A stretch of DNA of 64,000 bases from Methylotenera sp. (GTDB taxonomy: Bacteria; Pseudomonadota; Gammaproteobacteria; Burkholderiales; Methylophilaceae), in assembly GCA_017880905.1 (NCBI GenBank), contig JADGRO010000009.1:1-64000 (forward strand). The letters are read 5' to 3'. The notes beneath the pieces are model-generated. The model made no database searches and was not told where the DNA came from. It saw nothing but the letters and a program-made list of their open reading frames with translations. The translations under genes were made by a program, and so were the position numbers. Shown piece after piece: positions 39,931 through 49,918 of the stretch (position 1 is the first letter of the stretch; each line of letters begins with the position of its first letter).

Positions 39931-40485
39931 ATGGCAAGTTTAAACCCGCCCGTGTGCGATTTTGGTTGGCAAGCGCCAGATTTCAATTTGCAAAATGTGG
40001 ATGGCAACATGGTTTCGCGAGACCTGATGATGGGCAAAAATGGCCTGTTGGTGATGTTTATTTGTAACCATTGCCCCTATGTTAAAGCCATTTTACGGCG
40101 ATTGATTGCAGATGTGCATGAGCTGAAAATGCTTGGCATTAATACAGCGGCGATTATGTCTAACGACCCGAAAGATCACCCAGAAGATAGCTGGGACAAT
40201 ATGAAACTAATTGCATATGAGATGGATTTTTCATTTCCTTATCTTTTAGACGACACACAACAAATCGCCAAAAATTATGGTGCGGTTTGTACGCCGGATT
40301 TTTTTGGTTTTAATAACAAATTTGAGCTGCAATACCGTGGTCGTTTTGATGAATCGCGCAAAGAAACCGCACCCAACAGCACTCGAGATTTGTTCCACGC
40401 CATGCGGCAGATTGCCGAGACAGGTGAGGGGCCAAAAGAGCAAATCGCAAGCATCGGTTGCTCAATCAAATGGAAAGGTGAGTAG
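39931..40485 (+). CDS. Peroxiredoxin/thioredoxin-like protein (PRX-like family)
   Basis: A 184-residue cytoplasmic protein with an AhpC/TSA-type thioredoxin fold. The active-site region is CNHCPYVK, a CxxC typical of the PRX-like subgroup often annotated as 'thioredoxin family protein'. There is no signal peptide. The DPKDHPEDS segment and CTPDFFGF follow. Substrate is unknown; a thiol peroxidase or reductase role is inferred. It stands alone, divergent from rsmE and convergent with nnrS. Confidence 0.85.
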   Translation: MASLNPPVCDFGWQAPDFNLQNVDGNMVSRDLMMGKNGLLVMFICNHCPYVKAILRRLIADVHELKMLGINTAAIMSNDPKDHPEDSWDNMKLIAYEMDFSFPYLLDDTQQIAKNYGAVCTPDFFGFNNKFELQYRGRFDESRKETAPNSTRDLFHAMRQIAETGEGPKEQIASIGCSIKWKGE

Positions 40486-40497
40486 GTGCTTAGTTAA

Positions 40498-41715
40498 TTA
40501 GCCAAACATCCCGTCTATTCTAGGTTTGATTAGAATCGGGTAATATTTCGCTACAAACATTGCAAACGCTAGTACCCAGCAAACATAAGAAAACACCACC
40601 CAATATAGATAATACTCGCCTGCTAGAATTGGAAAAATGGAACGCAATATTGCGCCTGCTATAAGTAAACCAAAGGCGTAAGTCACAACTCTGGGAGGCT
40701 GATGGATATTCCTTCCAGTATGGCCTAATGAAACGCGCGCCATCATGGCTACTGTAATAAGTCCTACGCCACCTATAGACAATAAATGAATGGCAAATAT
40801 CATGCTGACGGAGTTGGTTAAATAGCTTAGGGAGGTAAATAAAAAACCTAAGTTAATTAGCCATAAGCCGCAGTATAGACTCCACAGTAATGATACTTTC
40901 CAAATGCTTTTGGTGTGCCAGTTAAATAATCGGAAGCCATTCGCTAAGAAAAGTAACAATCCAATCAATATGCCGATACTGGAGCTTTGAATCGCCAACT
41001 CGTTAAGTATCAAACCTACCAATAACAACATAATACTGATATCCAGCCATTTAAACTGCCTAAGCGTTACCTGTTCCTGTACACCTCGCTCAATAAACAT
41101 GGGCAACACTCTGCGGCTAATCACCAGAATCATGCTAATCGTTAAAAATAATCCAACGGTAATGCTAACTTGCGCGCCATTTGCCCACCACCCTAGTGCG
41201 CCTGCATAAAAAGCAATGTTGCCAAAGGTTAATATAGCTATTTTTGCCAGCACACCCAATTGTCGCCATTGTTTAATTTGAACAATGGGCATGGCAACTG
41301 CAATGACCAAACATAGATTAAATGCCACATCAAACAACCCTGCCCACATCATCAGGCTTGGGCTAATCAACATCATCAATCTTGCAGCAACCCAAAGCAT
41401 AAATAATGCTAGCAACGGCTTGCCGTGCAGTGTTTGTATACCTGTCCAGTTTTTAACCGCAGTGAGTAAAAACCCCGCAATCACAGCAAAAGCATAGCCA
41501 TAAAGCATTTCGTGCGCGTGCCACTGTGACGGCCTGATATTTTCAAGGTTAAACCCAAATCCAAGCGCATAAATCGCCATCCATAAAGAAAGTGAAGCGA
41601 TTGAAAATATGCTGGCGCCGAGAAAAAATGGCCTAAACCCCAAGTTGAATAACGCAATTTTTTTGCTTTGCTTTTTAGAGCTACCAAATTCAGGTATGGG
41701 AATATTTTGTTGCAT
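40498..41715 (-). CDS. nnrS: NnrS family multi-helix membrane protein
   Basis: A 405-residue protein with about twelve membrane helices. It has the NnrS start NLGFRPFFLGA, WHAHEMLYGYA near residue 85 with two His, and GGVGLITVAMMARVSLGHTGR near 330, the conserved heme/copper-linked motifs of this family. NnrS relieves nitric-oxide stress in other bacteria. A 9-of-10 match to an FNR/NnrR site stands 57 nt before the start. No denitrification genes are visible in the window. Confidence 0.9.
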   Translation of the reverse strand: MQQNIPIPEFGSSKKQSKKIALFNLGFRPFFLGASIFSIASLSLWMAIYALGFGFNLENIRPSQWHAHEMLYGYAFAVIAGFLLTAVKNWTGIQTLHGKPLLALFMLWVAARLMMLISPSLMMWAGLFDVAFNLCLVIAVAMPIVQIKQWRQLGVLAKIAILTFGNIAFYAGALGWWANGAQVSITVGLFLTISMILVISRRVLPMFIERGVQEQVTLRQFKWLDISIMLLLVGLILNELAIQSSSIGILIGLLLFLANGFRLFNWHTKSIWKVSLLWSLYCGLWLINLGFLFTSLSYLTNSVSMIFAIHLLSIGGVGLITVAMMARVSLGHTGRNIHQPPRVVTYAFGLLIAGAILRSIFPILAGEYYLYWVVFSYVCWVLAFAMFVAKYYPILIKPRIDGMFG

Positions 41716-41771
41716 GTTGCGCGCTCAATAAATTTGCAGGTTTAAGCGTATCATAAAATAAATTAGCGGTT

Positions 41772-41785
41772 TTGATATAAAACAA
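41772..41785. promoter_or_regulatory. FNR/NnrR-like box upstream of nnrS
   Basis: TTGAT, 4 nt, then AACAA: 9 of 10 to the TTGAT-N4-ATCAA consensus. It lies in the divergent nnrS / Gfo-Idh-MocA gap, 57 nt from the nnrS start. Such sites are expected to occur by chance too. Confidence 0.4.
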
Positions 41786-41859
41786 TTGAGATGGATAGAT
41801 GTTATTGTGATATTTAATAAGTACAATATTCATAAGTAAATTGAGTCTACAGGTATCAA

Positions 41860-42900
41860 ATGAGCATACAAAAACTTAAATGGGGCATCTTGGGCGCGGC
41901 GCGGGTGAATGAGCGCCTGCTGCCCGCGATTATCGAGGCGCCAAATTCGCAATTGGTTGCAATCGCCAGCCGCCGTGCGGGTGCGGCGAAAATGATTTTA
42001 GATAAATACGCGCCGCAAGATTTTATAGAAAAGCATGCGAATAGTGTGGCCTGTTATGACGACATGGATGCACTGATTTACGACAAAAACATTGAAGCGG
42101 TTTACTGCCCAATGGCGAATGAGGAGCACGCGGAGTGGGCGCTTAAGGCCATTAATGCGGGCAAGCATGTGTTGATAGAAAAGCCGATGGCAACCACACT
42201 AAAAGATATCGATGCGATTGAAGCGGCCGCTGCCAAAAATAAGGTGAAGGTGATGGAAGGCTTTATGTATCGCTTTCATCCGCAGCACAAACGCGTGCAA
42301 GAGATTGTGGAAAGCGGCTTGATTGGCGATGTGCTCTCAGCGCGTGCTAGCTACTCATTTTTAATGAAGCAAGCGCGCATGTATCGTATCAACCGCAGCA
42401 TGGGGCATGGCGGCGGCGCGATGTGGGATATTGGTCCCTACGCGATTCATTCATTAAGGTGGTGTTTTGGTCTCGAGCCTAAATCCGTCATTGCGCACGC
42501 CAAACTTAACGAACACGGCGCAGATATTGTGACCAGTGGCGTATTCGATTTTGGGCAAGACGCAGAAGGTCGCGCGCGCTTTGGACATTTTGATATCAGT
42601 TTTGAGCGTAGCCGCAAATCGGAATACGAAATTATTGGCACCAAAGGCTGGGTGAAATGCCACGCCGCATGGGTGTTTCAAAATGATGTGCCGGTGATTA
42701 GCTGGGCGCTGGAGGATGGCAAATATGCTGAAGAGCGCTTTGTGCCAAGCAACCACTTTACCTTAGAGATTGAACACTTTAGCGATTGTGTGCTTAACAA
42801 CAAAGCGCCGCATTTAACATTTGTCGATGCCAAAGCCAATTGCAAGGCGATTGAGGCGGTTTTGCAATCGGTTGCCACTCAGCGTATTGTTGCTTGCTAA
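41860..42900 (+). CDS. Gfo/Idh/MocA family oxidoreductase
   Basis: A 346-residue NAD(P)-dependent dehydrogenase. The N-terminal Rossmann fold starts WGILGAARVNERLL, with the family signature GKHVLIEKPMA holding the catalytic Lys near residue 108. The C-terminal domain contains GGGAMWDIGPYAIHSLRW with the conserved Asp and His. Members act on sugars, inositol or related compounds; the substrate cannot be told. No sugar pathway genes are adjacent. Confidence 0.92.
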   Translation: MSIQKLKWGILGAARVNERLLPAIIEAPNSQLVAIASRRAGAAKMILDKYAPQDFIEKHANSVACYDDMDALIYDKNIEAVYCPMANEEHAEWALKAINAGKHVLIEKPMATTLKDIDAIEAAAAKNKVKVMEGFMYRFHPQHKRVQEIVESGLIGDVLSARASYSFLMKQARMYRINRSMGHGGGAMWDIGPYAIHSLRWCFGLEPKSVIAHAKLNEHGADIVTSGVFDFGQDAEGRARFGHFDISFERSRKSEYEIIGTKGWVKCHAAWVFQNDVPVISWALEDGKYAEERFVPSNHFTLEIEHFSDCVLNNKAPHLTFVDAKANCKAIEAVLQSVATQRIVAC

Positions 42901-42921
42901 TCTAGTATAAGAAAATTTACC

Positions 42922-43491
42922 ATGAGGCACACATTTAAACTCATTCTCGCAACCCTATTTTTCGCGCTCACTATTTCTGCTCAAGCGTTAGAGATAAAAG
43001 GTGTGAAAGTGGATGAAACTGCTCAAGTGGGCGGCAATGTGTTGGTGTTAAATGGCGCGGGGGTGCGCACAAAATTAATGTTTAAAGTGTATGTGGCAGC
43101 GCTCTATTTAACGCAAAAGCAGGCCGATGCCAACGCCGTGATTAGCGACACGGGCAACAAGCGCGTGAGCATGCACTTTTTGCGAGAATTGAGTGCAGAA
43201 AAGCTTTTGCACGCATTAGATGAAGGCTTTGAGGCCAATAATAGCGCGGCGGAGATGGCAGCGGTAGAGCCGCAAATGAAATCGTTTCGGCAAATGATGA
43301 CTTCAGCCAAAGAAGTTAAAGAAGGCGATGTGATTTTGCTGGATTACACACAAGCCGGCACACAGGTGAGCTTAAATGGCAAGGCGCTGGGCAACATAGA
43401 TGGTGCGGCGTTTAATCATGCTCTGCTACGCATTTGGCTGGGCGGAAACCCTGTAGATGCGTCTTTGAAAAAAGCGATGTTGGGGCAGTAA
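42922..43491 (+). CDS. Periplasmic chalcone-isomerase-like protein
   Basis: A 189-residue protein with a Sec signal (cleavage near SAQA-L, ~22). The mature part follows the chalcone_isomerase-like domain of many proteobacteria: GVRTKLMFKVYVAALYL, MHFLRELSAEKL and ALLRIWLGGNPVDASLKKAMLG. Flavonoid activity is not expected in bacteria; the role is unknown. It begins 21 nt after the Gfo/Idh/MocA gene and may share its transcript. Confidence 0.87.
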   Translation: MRHTFKLILATLFFALTISAQALEIKGVKVDETAQVGGNVLVLNGAGVRTKLMFKVYVAALYLTQKQADANAVISDTGNKRVSMHFLRELSAEKLLHALDEGFEANNSAAEMAAVEPQMKSFRQMMTSAKEVKEGDVILLDYTQAGTQVSLNGKALGNIDGAAFNHALLRIWLGGNPVDASLKKAMLGQ

Positions 43492-43556
43492 GTAGAAAAC
43501 ATGGTTTTACCCTAATAAATCTCTTACTTAATTAACAAAAAAGTAGAAGGTAATAA

Positions 43557-44384
43557 ATGGCTAGTGATTATCCAGAAGATGATGACAAGATGCCTGAAGA
43601 AGGTAACTTTGGAAAGGGAGCCCGTGGTGCTTTGCAAGTTGCAGGCGGAGCAGTTCCAGTCGTTGGAGGGATACTTTCTGCTATTGCGGGAGCATGGTCA
43701 GAACGAGAGCAGGAGAAAGTAAATCAGTTTTTTGACCATTGGGTTCGAATGTTAGAGGAAGAAATTCGTGAAAAGGAAGCGACGATTATTGAAATAATGG
43801 CGCGACTTGATCTTCAAGATGAAAAAATAGTTAAACGGGTAGAGAGTCGAGAATTTCAGTCACTGGTTAAGAAAACTTTCCGGGACTGGGCGGGTGCTGA
43901 GAGTGAAGAAAAGCGGGTACTTATTAGAAACCTATTAAGCAATGCTGCGGCATCGGACATTTCAAGTGATGATGTTATTCGCATGTTCATTGATTGGATT
44001 AGCTTGTACTCGGAGCTACATTTTAAAGTTATTGGTGCTATTTATAACTCAAATGGAATTAGCCGCGGAGCTGTATGGCGAAAGATAGGAAAAGGTGATG
44101 TTCGTGAAGATTCTGCTGATGCTGACTTATACAAACTTCTAATTCGTGACCTCAGTATGGGCAGTGTTATACGTCAGCATCGCGAAACTGACTATTATGG
44201 TAATTTTGTCAAAAAAGCTAATATTAAAAGTTCTTCTGGTGGAAGTTCAAAGATGCTTACCTCTGCATTTGATGAAGAAGAGCTTTATGTACTGACTGAT
44301 TTAGGTAAAAACTTTGTTCATTATGCAATGAATGAGCTGGCACCTCGTATCGAATATGCATATAAACCTGAGTCTGAGTCCTAG
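43557..44384 (+). CDS. Uncharacterised orphan protein with N-terminal glycine-rich hydrophobic segment
   Basis: I do not assign a function to this 275-residue protein. An acidic start is followed by a Gly/Ala/Val-rich stretch (VAGGAVPVVGGILSAIAGAW, ~25-47) that could insert in a membrane. A long amphipathic helix/coiled-coil follows (EEEIREKEATIIEIMARLDLQDEKI is in this part), then a mixed domain to the end. AGAAGG precedes the ATG by 6 nt. Use of GGA, CGG and AGA codons differs from the neighbours, and hairpins flank its 3' side. It looks like a recent arrival; a stress or defence role is only a guess. Confidence 0.75.
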   Translation: MASDYPEDDDKMPEEGNFGKGARGALQVAGGAVPVVGGILSAIAGAWSEREQEKVNQFFDHWVRMLEEEIREKEATIIEIMARLDLQDEKIVKRVESREFQSLVKKTFRDWAGAESEEKRVLIRNLLSNAAASDISSDDVIRMFIDWISLYSELHFKVIGAIYNSNGISRGAVWRKIGKGDVREDSADADLYKLLIRDLSMGSVIRQHRETDYYGNFVKKANIKSSSGGSSKMLTSAFDEEELYVLTDLGKNFVHYAMNELAPRIEYAYKPESES

Positions 44385-44394
44385 AGTTCTTATT

Positions 44395-44415
44395 TTTGAT
44401 ACGTAAGATATCAAA
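44395..44415 (+). other. AT-rich hairpin after the orphan gene
   Basis: TTTGATA (44395-44401) and TATCAAA (44409-44415) form a 7-bp stem, 10 nt after the stop codon of the 43557 gene. Confidence 0.4.
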
Positions 44416-44419
44416 TAAC

Positions 44420-44468
44420 AGATGCCGCGTAAGCCAATATTCATGCGGCTCCTAAGGCATCTATTTTT
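44420..44468 (+). terminator. Probable terminator of the orphan gene
   Basis: AGATGCC (44420-44426) pairs with GGCATCT (44456-44462), with inner pairing of CGC/GCG-type sequence, and ATTTTTA follows. It lies between convergent genes and may serve both. Confidence 0.45.
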
Positions 44469-44478
44469 AGCTATTTAT

Positions 44479-45237
44479 TTAGATGAACATACCACCCGAA
44501 GCTTCAATACGTTGCGCATTTACCCAGCGGTTATCTTCTGAAAGCAGCGATGCAATCACGCCACCAATATCATCCGGCAAACCGACACGGCCAAGTGCGG
44601 TTTGGCTGGCAATATAGCTGTTTATTTCTGCGTTATCACGCACGGCGCCGCCGCCAAAATCGGTTTCAATCGCGCCCGGGGCAACCACATTTACCGTTAT
44701 TTTGCGAGCGCCGAGTTCTTTCGCCAAGCATTTGGTCAAGGTTTCGACGCCGCCTTTCATGATCGCGTAAGCTGAATAGCCTGGGAAGGCAAAGCGGGTG
44801 AGGCCAGTGGAAACATTGACGATGCGACCACCATCTGCAATAAGCGGCAACAATTTTTGGGTGAGGAAAAACACGCCTTTTAAATGGATATTCACCATTT
44901 GGTCGAATTGTTCTTCAGTCGTTTCCGCAAAGCTGGCATGAACGCCAGTACCGGCGTTGTTAACGAGAAAATCAAAATGGTCACTGTTCCATTTTTGTTT
45001 TAGTGCACTTTTTACTTGGCTTGCGAAACCAGCGAATGATTTGCTATTAGAAACATCCAGCTGCAGTGCAAGCGCTTTTTGTCCGTGCTTTTCAATTTCT
45101 GTAACGACTTCATCCGCCTCTGCTTTTTTGCTGTGGTAGGTGATGATGACATCATTACCTTTTTTGGCCAAAGCTAACGCCGCATTTTTGCCCAAACCAC
45201 GGCTACCACCGGTAACTATTGCAATTTTTGTGTTCAT
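44479..45237 (-). CDS. SDR family NAD(P)-dependent oxidoreductase
   Basis: A classical short-chain dehydrogenase of 252 residues. The cofactor motif TGGSRGLG is near residue 10, NNAG near 92, and the catalytic Tyr-x3-Lys in SAYAIMKGG near 158, with an upstream Ser in NVSTG. The C-terminus ends ASGGMFI. Substrate is unknown. It has GGAAAGGAACTCGAA ahead of the ATG. It is a single gene on the opposite strand to its neighbours. Confidence 0.92.
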   Translation of the reverse strand: MNTKIAIVTGGSRGLGKNAALALAKKGNDVIITYHSKKAEADEVVTEIEKHGQKALALQLDVSNSKSFAGFASQVKSALKQKWNSDHFDFLVNNAGTGVHASFAETTEEQFDQMVNIHLKGVFFLTQKLLPLIADGGRIVNVSTGLTRFAFPGYSAYAIMKGGVETLTKCLAKELGARKITVNVVAPGAIETDFGGGAVRDNAEINSYIASQTALGRVGLPDDIGGVIASLLSEDNRWVNAQRIEASGGMFI

Positions 45238-45571
45238 TTCGAGTTCCTTTCCGTATAAAATTGACTAAAAACAGATGCTCTGGCAGCCAACATCCATATG
45301 GGTTTTAAAGCATGTGATTTTAGAATTTGGCAGCGCAAAAATTTGCCAATTAGCATACTATAATACGTTCTAATCAAAAGTTCACACTAAAAAAATATAT
45401 AAAATAATCTTTCCTGCGCATCAATTGCGGGTTTAGGCTCTTGCCGAAAACTACTATCTAAGCAATAATTAGTTTCTTAATAAAAAACGCATAAAAATGT
45501 GCTTTTACAGATTTCAATCGCACTTTTGTTGTAGAAACTGACTAAGTTATAGCTAATTAGGGAGAATCATC
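45238..45571. other. Non-coding region between the SDR gene and tkt
   Basis: 334 nt, AT-rich, with divergent starts at both ends. It contains TATAAT at 45359-45364 with no well-spaced -35, and the tkt promoter candidate at 45441-45469. No coding frame or RNA is recognised. Confidence 0.5.
45441..45469 (+). promoter_or_regulatory. Predicted tkt promoter
   Basis: TTGCCG (45441-45446), a 17-nt spacer, then AATAAT (45464-45469). It leaves a leader of about 95 nt. Confidence 0.4.
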
Positions 45572-47554
45572 ATGGCAACTCGTACCGATTTATGTAACGC
45601 CATCCGCGCACTATCTATGGATGCCGTGCAAAAGGCCAATTCTGGGCACCCAGGCGCACCAATGGGCATGGCGGAAATCGCCGAAGTTTTATGGAATCAT
45701 CATTTAAGCCATAACCCGAAAAACCCGAAATGGGCAAATCGCGACCGTTTTATTCTCTCAAATGGTCACGGCTCCATGCTGATTTATTCGTTGCTGCATC
45801 TAACCGGTTATGACGTGACGATGGACGATATTAGATCCTTCCGCCAATTGCACTCCAAGTGCGCTGGCCACCCGGAATACAACTACGCGCCAGGCGTTGA
45901 AACGACCACAGGCCCATTAGGGCAAGGTATTTCAAACGCAGTGGGTTTCGCGATGGCAGAAAAATTGATGGCCAGCCAATTTAACAAACCCGGCCACAAC
46001 ATTGTTGACCACTATACGTATTGCTTCTTAGGCGATGGTTGCATGATGGAAGGTGTTTCGCACGAATCGTGCGCACTGGCCGGCACATGGGGCTTGGGCA
46101 AGCTGATTGCATTCTGGGATGACAACGGTATTTCTATCGATGGTCACATTGAAGGCTGGTACACTGATGACACGCCAGGCCGCTTTAAAGCTTATGGCTG
46201 GCATGTGCAATCTGTAGATGGTCACGATTCTGCTGCGATTGACGCAGCAGTAAAAGCCGCACAAAAAGTCACCGATAAACCATCACTCATTTGCTGCAAA
46301 ACCATTATCGGTAAAGGTTCACCCAACAAAGCTGGCTCTCACGATTGCCACGGTGCTGCATTAGGCGAAGCCGAAGTTGCTGTAACCCGTGCGGCGATTG
46401 GCTGGAATTATCCTCCATTTGAAATCCCAGCAGATATTTATGCAGGTTGGGATGCGAAAGCCAAAGGCGCGAAAGCTGAATCCGATTGGAACGCAAAATT
46501 TGATGCTTATGCAAAAGCATTCCCAGCAGAGGCAAAAGAATTTAAACGCCGCATGGCAGGTGATTTGCCAGGGCATTGGAAAGCGGCAGCAGACGCATTT
46601 ATCGCCGCTACCAACGAAAAAGCAGAAGGCATTTCAACCCGTAAAGCTTCACAAAATGCAATTACTGCATTGGCCATAGTTTTACCAGAGTTTTTGGGCG
46701 GTTCTGCTGACTTAACAGGTTCTAACCTGACTTCATGCCCTAGCTTTACGCATGTGAGTGGTAAAGCGCCTGGAAATTATATTTCATACGGTGTGCGCGA
46801 ATTTGGCATGGCGGCGATTATGAACGGCGTAGCACTACACGGCGGGATATTGCCATTCGGCGGCACATTCCACCAGTTCACGGATTACATGCGTAACGGC
46901 ATGCGTATGTCTGCCTTGATGAAGCAACGCGTGATTTACGTGTTGACGCACGACTCTATCGGCCAAGGCGAAGATGGTCCAACCCATCAACCAATCGAAA
47001 CTACTTCTGGCTTGCGCTACATCCCGCGTATGGATGTATGGCGCCCAGGAAGTGCTACGGAAACTGCGGTGGCTTGGGTTGCGGCAGTTGAACGCAGAGA
47101 TGGCCCGGCAAGCTTGGTGTTAAGCCGCCAAAACGTGGCTGCGCTGAAACATGATGCGAAAGATTTTGCTGGCATGCGTCGCGGTGGCTATGTGCTATCT
47201 GAAGTTGCTGGCGCGCAAATCACTTTAATCGGCACAGGTTCTGAGCTTGAATTAGCGGTAAAAGCGGCAGCTGAGTTAAATGCTAATGGTGTGAAAACCC
47301 GCGTGGTTTCTATACCTAGTACCAATGTATTCGACCGCCAAGACAAAGCATACAAAGACAGCGTTTTAACCAAAGGTAGCAAACGCGTGGCAATTGAATG
47401 CGGCGTGACCGACTTCTGGCGTAAATATGTGGGCTTGGATGGCGCTGTTGTGGGCATTGATACATTCGGTGAATCAGCCCCGGGCGGCGTACTGATGAAA
47501 CACTTTGGCTTTACGGTTGAAAACGTAGTCGCCACTGCTAAATCTGCGTTGTAA
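45572..47554 (+). CDS. tkt: Transketolase
   Basis: Thiamine-diphosphate enzyme that moves two-carbon units between sugar phosphates, central to pentose-phosphate and, in ribulose-monophosphate methylotrophs, to regenerating the formaldehyde acceptor. Length 660 is standard. The N-terminal [16 protein letters not shown], the ThDP motif GDGCMMEG...DDNGISIDG and the central [15 protein letters not shown] are clear. GGGAG lies 8 nt before the ATG. It ends in its own terminator; gap follows. Confidence 0.97.
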   Translation: MATRTDLCNAIRALSMDAVQKANSGHPGAPMGMAEIAEVLWNHHLSHNPKNPKWANRDRFILSNGHGSMLIYSLLHLTGYDVTMDDIRSFRQLHSKCAGHPEYNYAPGVETTTGPLGQGISNAVGFAMAEKLMASQFNKPGHNIVDHYTYCFLGDGCMMEGVSHESCALAGTWGLGKLIAFWDDNGISIDGHIEGWYTDDTPGRFKAYGWHVQSVDGHDSAAIDAAVKAAQKVTDKPSLICCKTIIGKGSPNKAGSHDCHGAALGEAEVAVTRAAIGWNYPPFEIPADIYAGWDAKAKGAKAESDWNAKFDAYAKAFPAEAKEFKRRMAGDLPGHWKAAADAFIAATNEKAEGISTRKASQNAITALAIVLPEFLGGSADLTGSNLTSCPSFTHVSGKAPGNYISYGVREFGMAAIMNGVALHGGILPFGGTFHQFTDYMRNGMRMSALMKQRVIYVLTHDSIGQGEDGPTHQPIETTSGLRYIPRMDVWRPGSATETAVAWVAAVERRDGPASLVLSRQNVAALKHDAKDFAGMRRGGYVLSEVAGAQITLIGTGSELELAVKAAAELNANGVKTRVVSIPSTNVFDRQDKAYKDSVLTKGSKRVAIECGVTDFWRKYVGLDGAVVGIDTFGESAPGGVLMKHFGFTVENVVATAKSAL

Positions 47555-47570
47555 CGGCTCAGAAGTGCTA

Positions 47571-47600
47571 AAAAAAGAGCCTCCGCAAGAGGCTCTTTTT
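47571..47600 (+). terminator. Rho-independent terminator after tkt
   Basis: GAGCCTC (47577-47583), loop CGCAA, GAGGCTC (47589-47595), then TTTTT. A strong stem with A-run and T-run flanks between tkt and gap. Confidence 0.9.
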
Positions 47601-47628
47601 AATTGTTGATTTTAGATTTTAGGGGTAG

Positions 47629-48636
<1,008 letters not shown>

Positions 48637-48650
48637 TGGTTAAAAAAAGC

Positions 48651-49850
48651 ATGGCTGCAATCATTAAAATTACCGACCTTAATTTGGCTGGCAAGCGTGT
48701 GTTTATTCGCTCTGACCTTAATGTGCCGGTAAGCAATGGCAAAGTAACTTCGGATGCGCGCATCACGGCAAGCATGGCGACAATTGAATATGCACTGAAA
48801 CAAGGTGCAAAAGTGATGGTGACATCGCATCTTGGTCGTCCTGAAGAGGGTGTTTACAGTGAGGAAAATTCACTGCAACCGGTGGCAGATGTGATTTCTG
48901 CAAAGTTAGGCAAAAAAATTCGATTGGTTAAAAATTGGTTGAGCGATGAAGCACCTGCAGGCAGTTTGACCATACAAAATGGCGAAATGGTGTTGCTGGA
49001 GAATTGCCGTTTTAATGTGGGCGAAAAGAAGAATGATGATGCGTTGGCTAAAAAATATGCCAGCTTGTGCGACGTATTTGTAATGGATGCATTCGGCACT
49101 GCACACCGTGCGGAAGCGAGCACGCACGGCATTGCCAAATTTGCGCCAGTAGCTTGTGCAGGCTTGTTGCTGACTGAAGAATTAGATGCACTTAGCAAAG
49201 CGTTATTAAATCCAGCGCGACCCATGGTGGCGATTGTGGGTGGCAGCAAAGTTTCAACCAAATTGTGTGTGTTAGAAAGCTTATCCGAAAAAGTAGACCA
49301 ATTAGTAGTGGGTGGCGGTATTGCTAATACTTTTTTGAAAGCAGCAGGTTTTGAGGTAGGAAAATCGCTTTGTGAGGATGATTTGGTGCCCACAGCAAAG
49401 GCATTGATGGAAAAAATGCGCCAGCGTGGTGCGGCAGTACCTATTGCTGTGGATGTAGTGTGTGGTAAAAAATTTGATGCTAATGAGCCAGCAATCAAAA
49501 AAGACGCGGTCTCAGTAGTAGCCGATGATATGATTTTTGATATTGGCGCGAAATCTGCTAGTGAATTAGTAGAAATTATTATGAATGCGGGTACAGTGGT
49601 TTGGAATGGTCCCGTGGGCGTATTTGAATTTGATCAATTTGCTGAAGGCACCAAAACCATTGCCCATGCAATCGCTAACACTAAGGCCTTTACTCTGGCG
49701 GGCGGTGGTGACACGATAGCAGCGATTCAGAAATATGGAATATACGATAAGCTTGATTATATATCCACAGCAGGCGGCGCATTTTTAGAATTTTTGGAAG
49801 GTAAAAAATTACCAGCGGTGGAAATTCTAGAAAGTCGTGCAAGAGGCTAA
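48651..49850 (+). CDS. pgk: Phosphoglycerate kinase
   Basis: Transfers phosphate from 1,3-bisphosphoglycerate to ADP. The N-terminal [11 protein letters not shown] and the substrate-binding LGRPEEG, and the C-terminal nucleotide loop [12 protein letters not shown], are conserved. The ATG at 48651 (399 residues) gives the usual start [14 protein letters not shown]; a GTG at 48636 overlapping the gap stop would add five residues. pyk follows after 68 nt. Confidence 0.97.
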   Translation: MAAIIKITDLNLAGKRVFIRSDLNVPVSNGKVTSDARITASMATIEYALKQGAKVMVTSHLGRPEEGVYSEENSLQPVADVISAKLGKKIRLVKNWLSDEAPAGSLTIQNGEMVLLENCRFNVGEKKNDDALAKKYASLCDVFVMDAFGTAHRAEASTHGIAKFAPVACAGLLLTEELDALSKALLNPARPMVAIVGGSKVSTKLCVLESLSEKVDQLVVGGGIANTFLKAAGFEVGKSLCEDDLVPTAKALMEKMRQRGAAVPIAVDVVCGKKFDANEPAIKKDAVSVVADDMIFDIGAKSASELVEIIMNAGTVVWNGPVGVFEFDQFAEGTKTIAHAIANTKAFTLAGGGDTIAAIQKYGIYDKLDYISTAGGAFLEFLEGKKLPAVEILESRARG

Positions 49851-49876
49851 CATAGCCGCTTTTTGCGAGGGTAACA

Positions 49877-49900
49877 TAAAAAAGTGTTAAAACTTTTTTA
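49877..49900 (+). terminator. Weak AT-rich hairpin between pgk and pyk
   Basis: TAAAAAAGT (49877-49885) pairs with ACTTTTTTA (49892-49900) around a 6-nt loop. Low G+C makes it a weak or partial terminator. Confidence 0.35.
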
Positions 49901-49918
49901 CTTTAGGCAGCAACATAA

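Noticed and set aside
48854-49498. 214-codon minus-strand frame opposite pgk
   Set aside because: Antisense shadow of pgk with low-complexity composition and no ribosome site.
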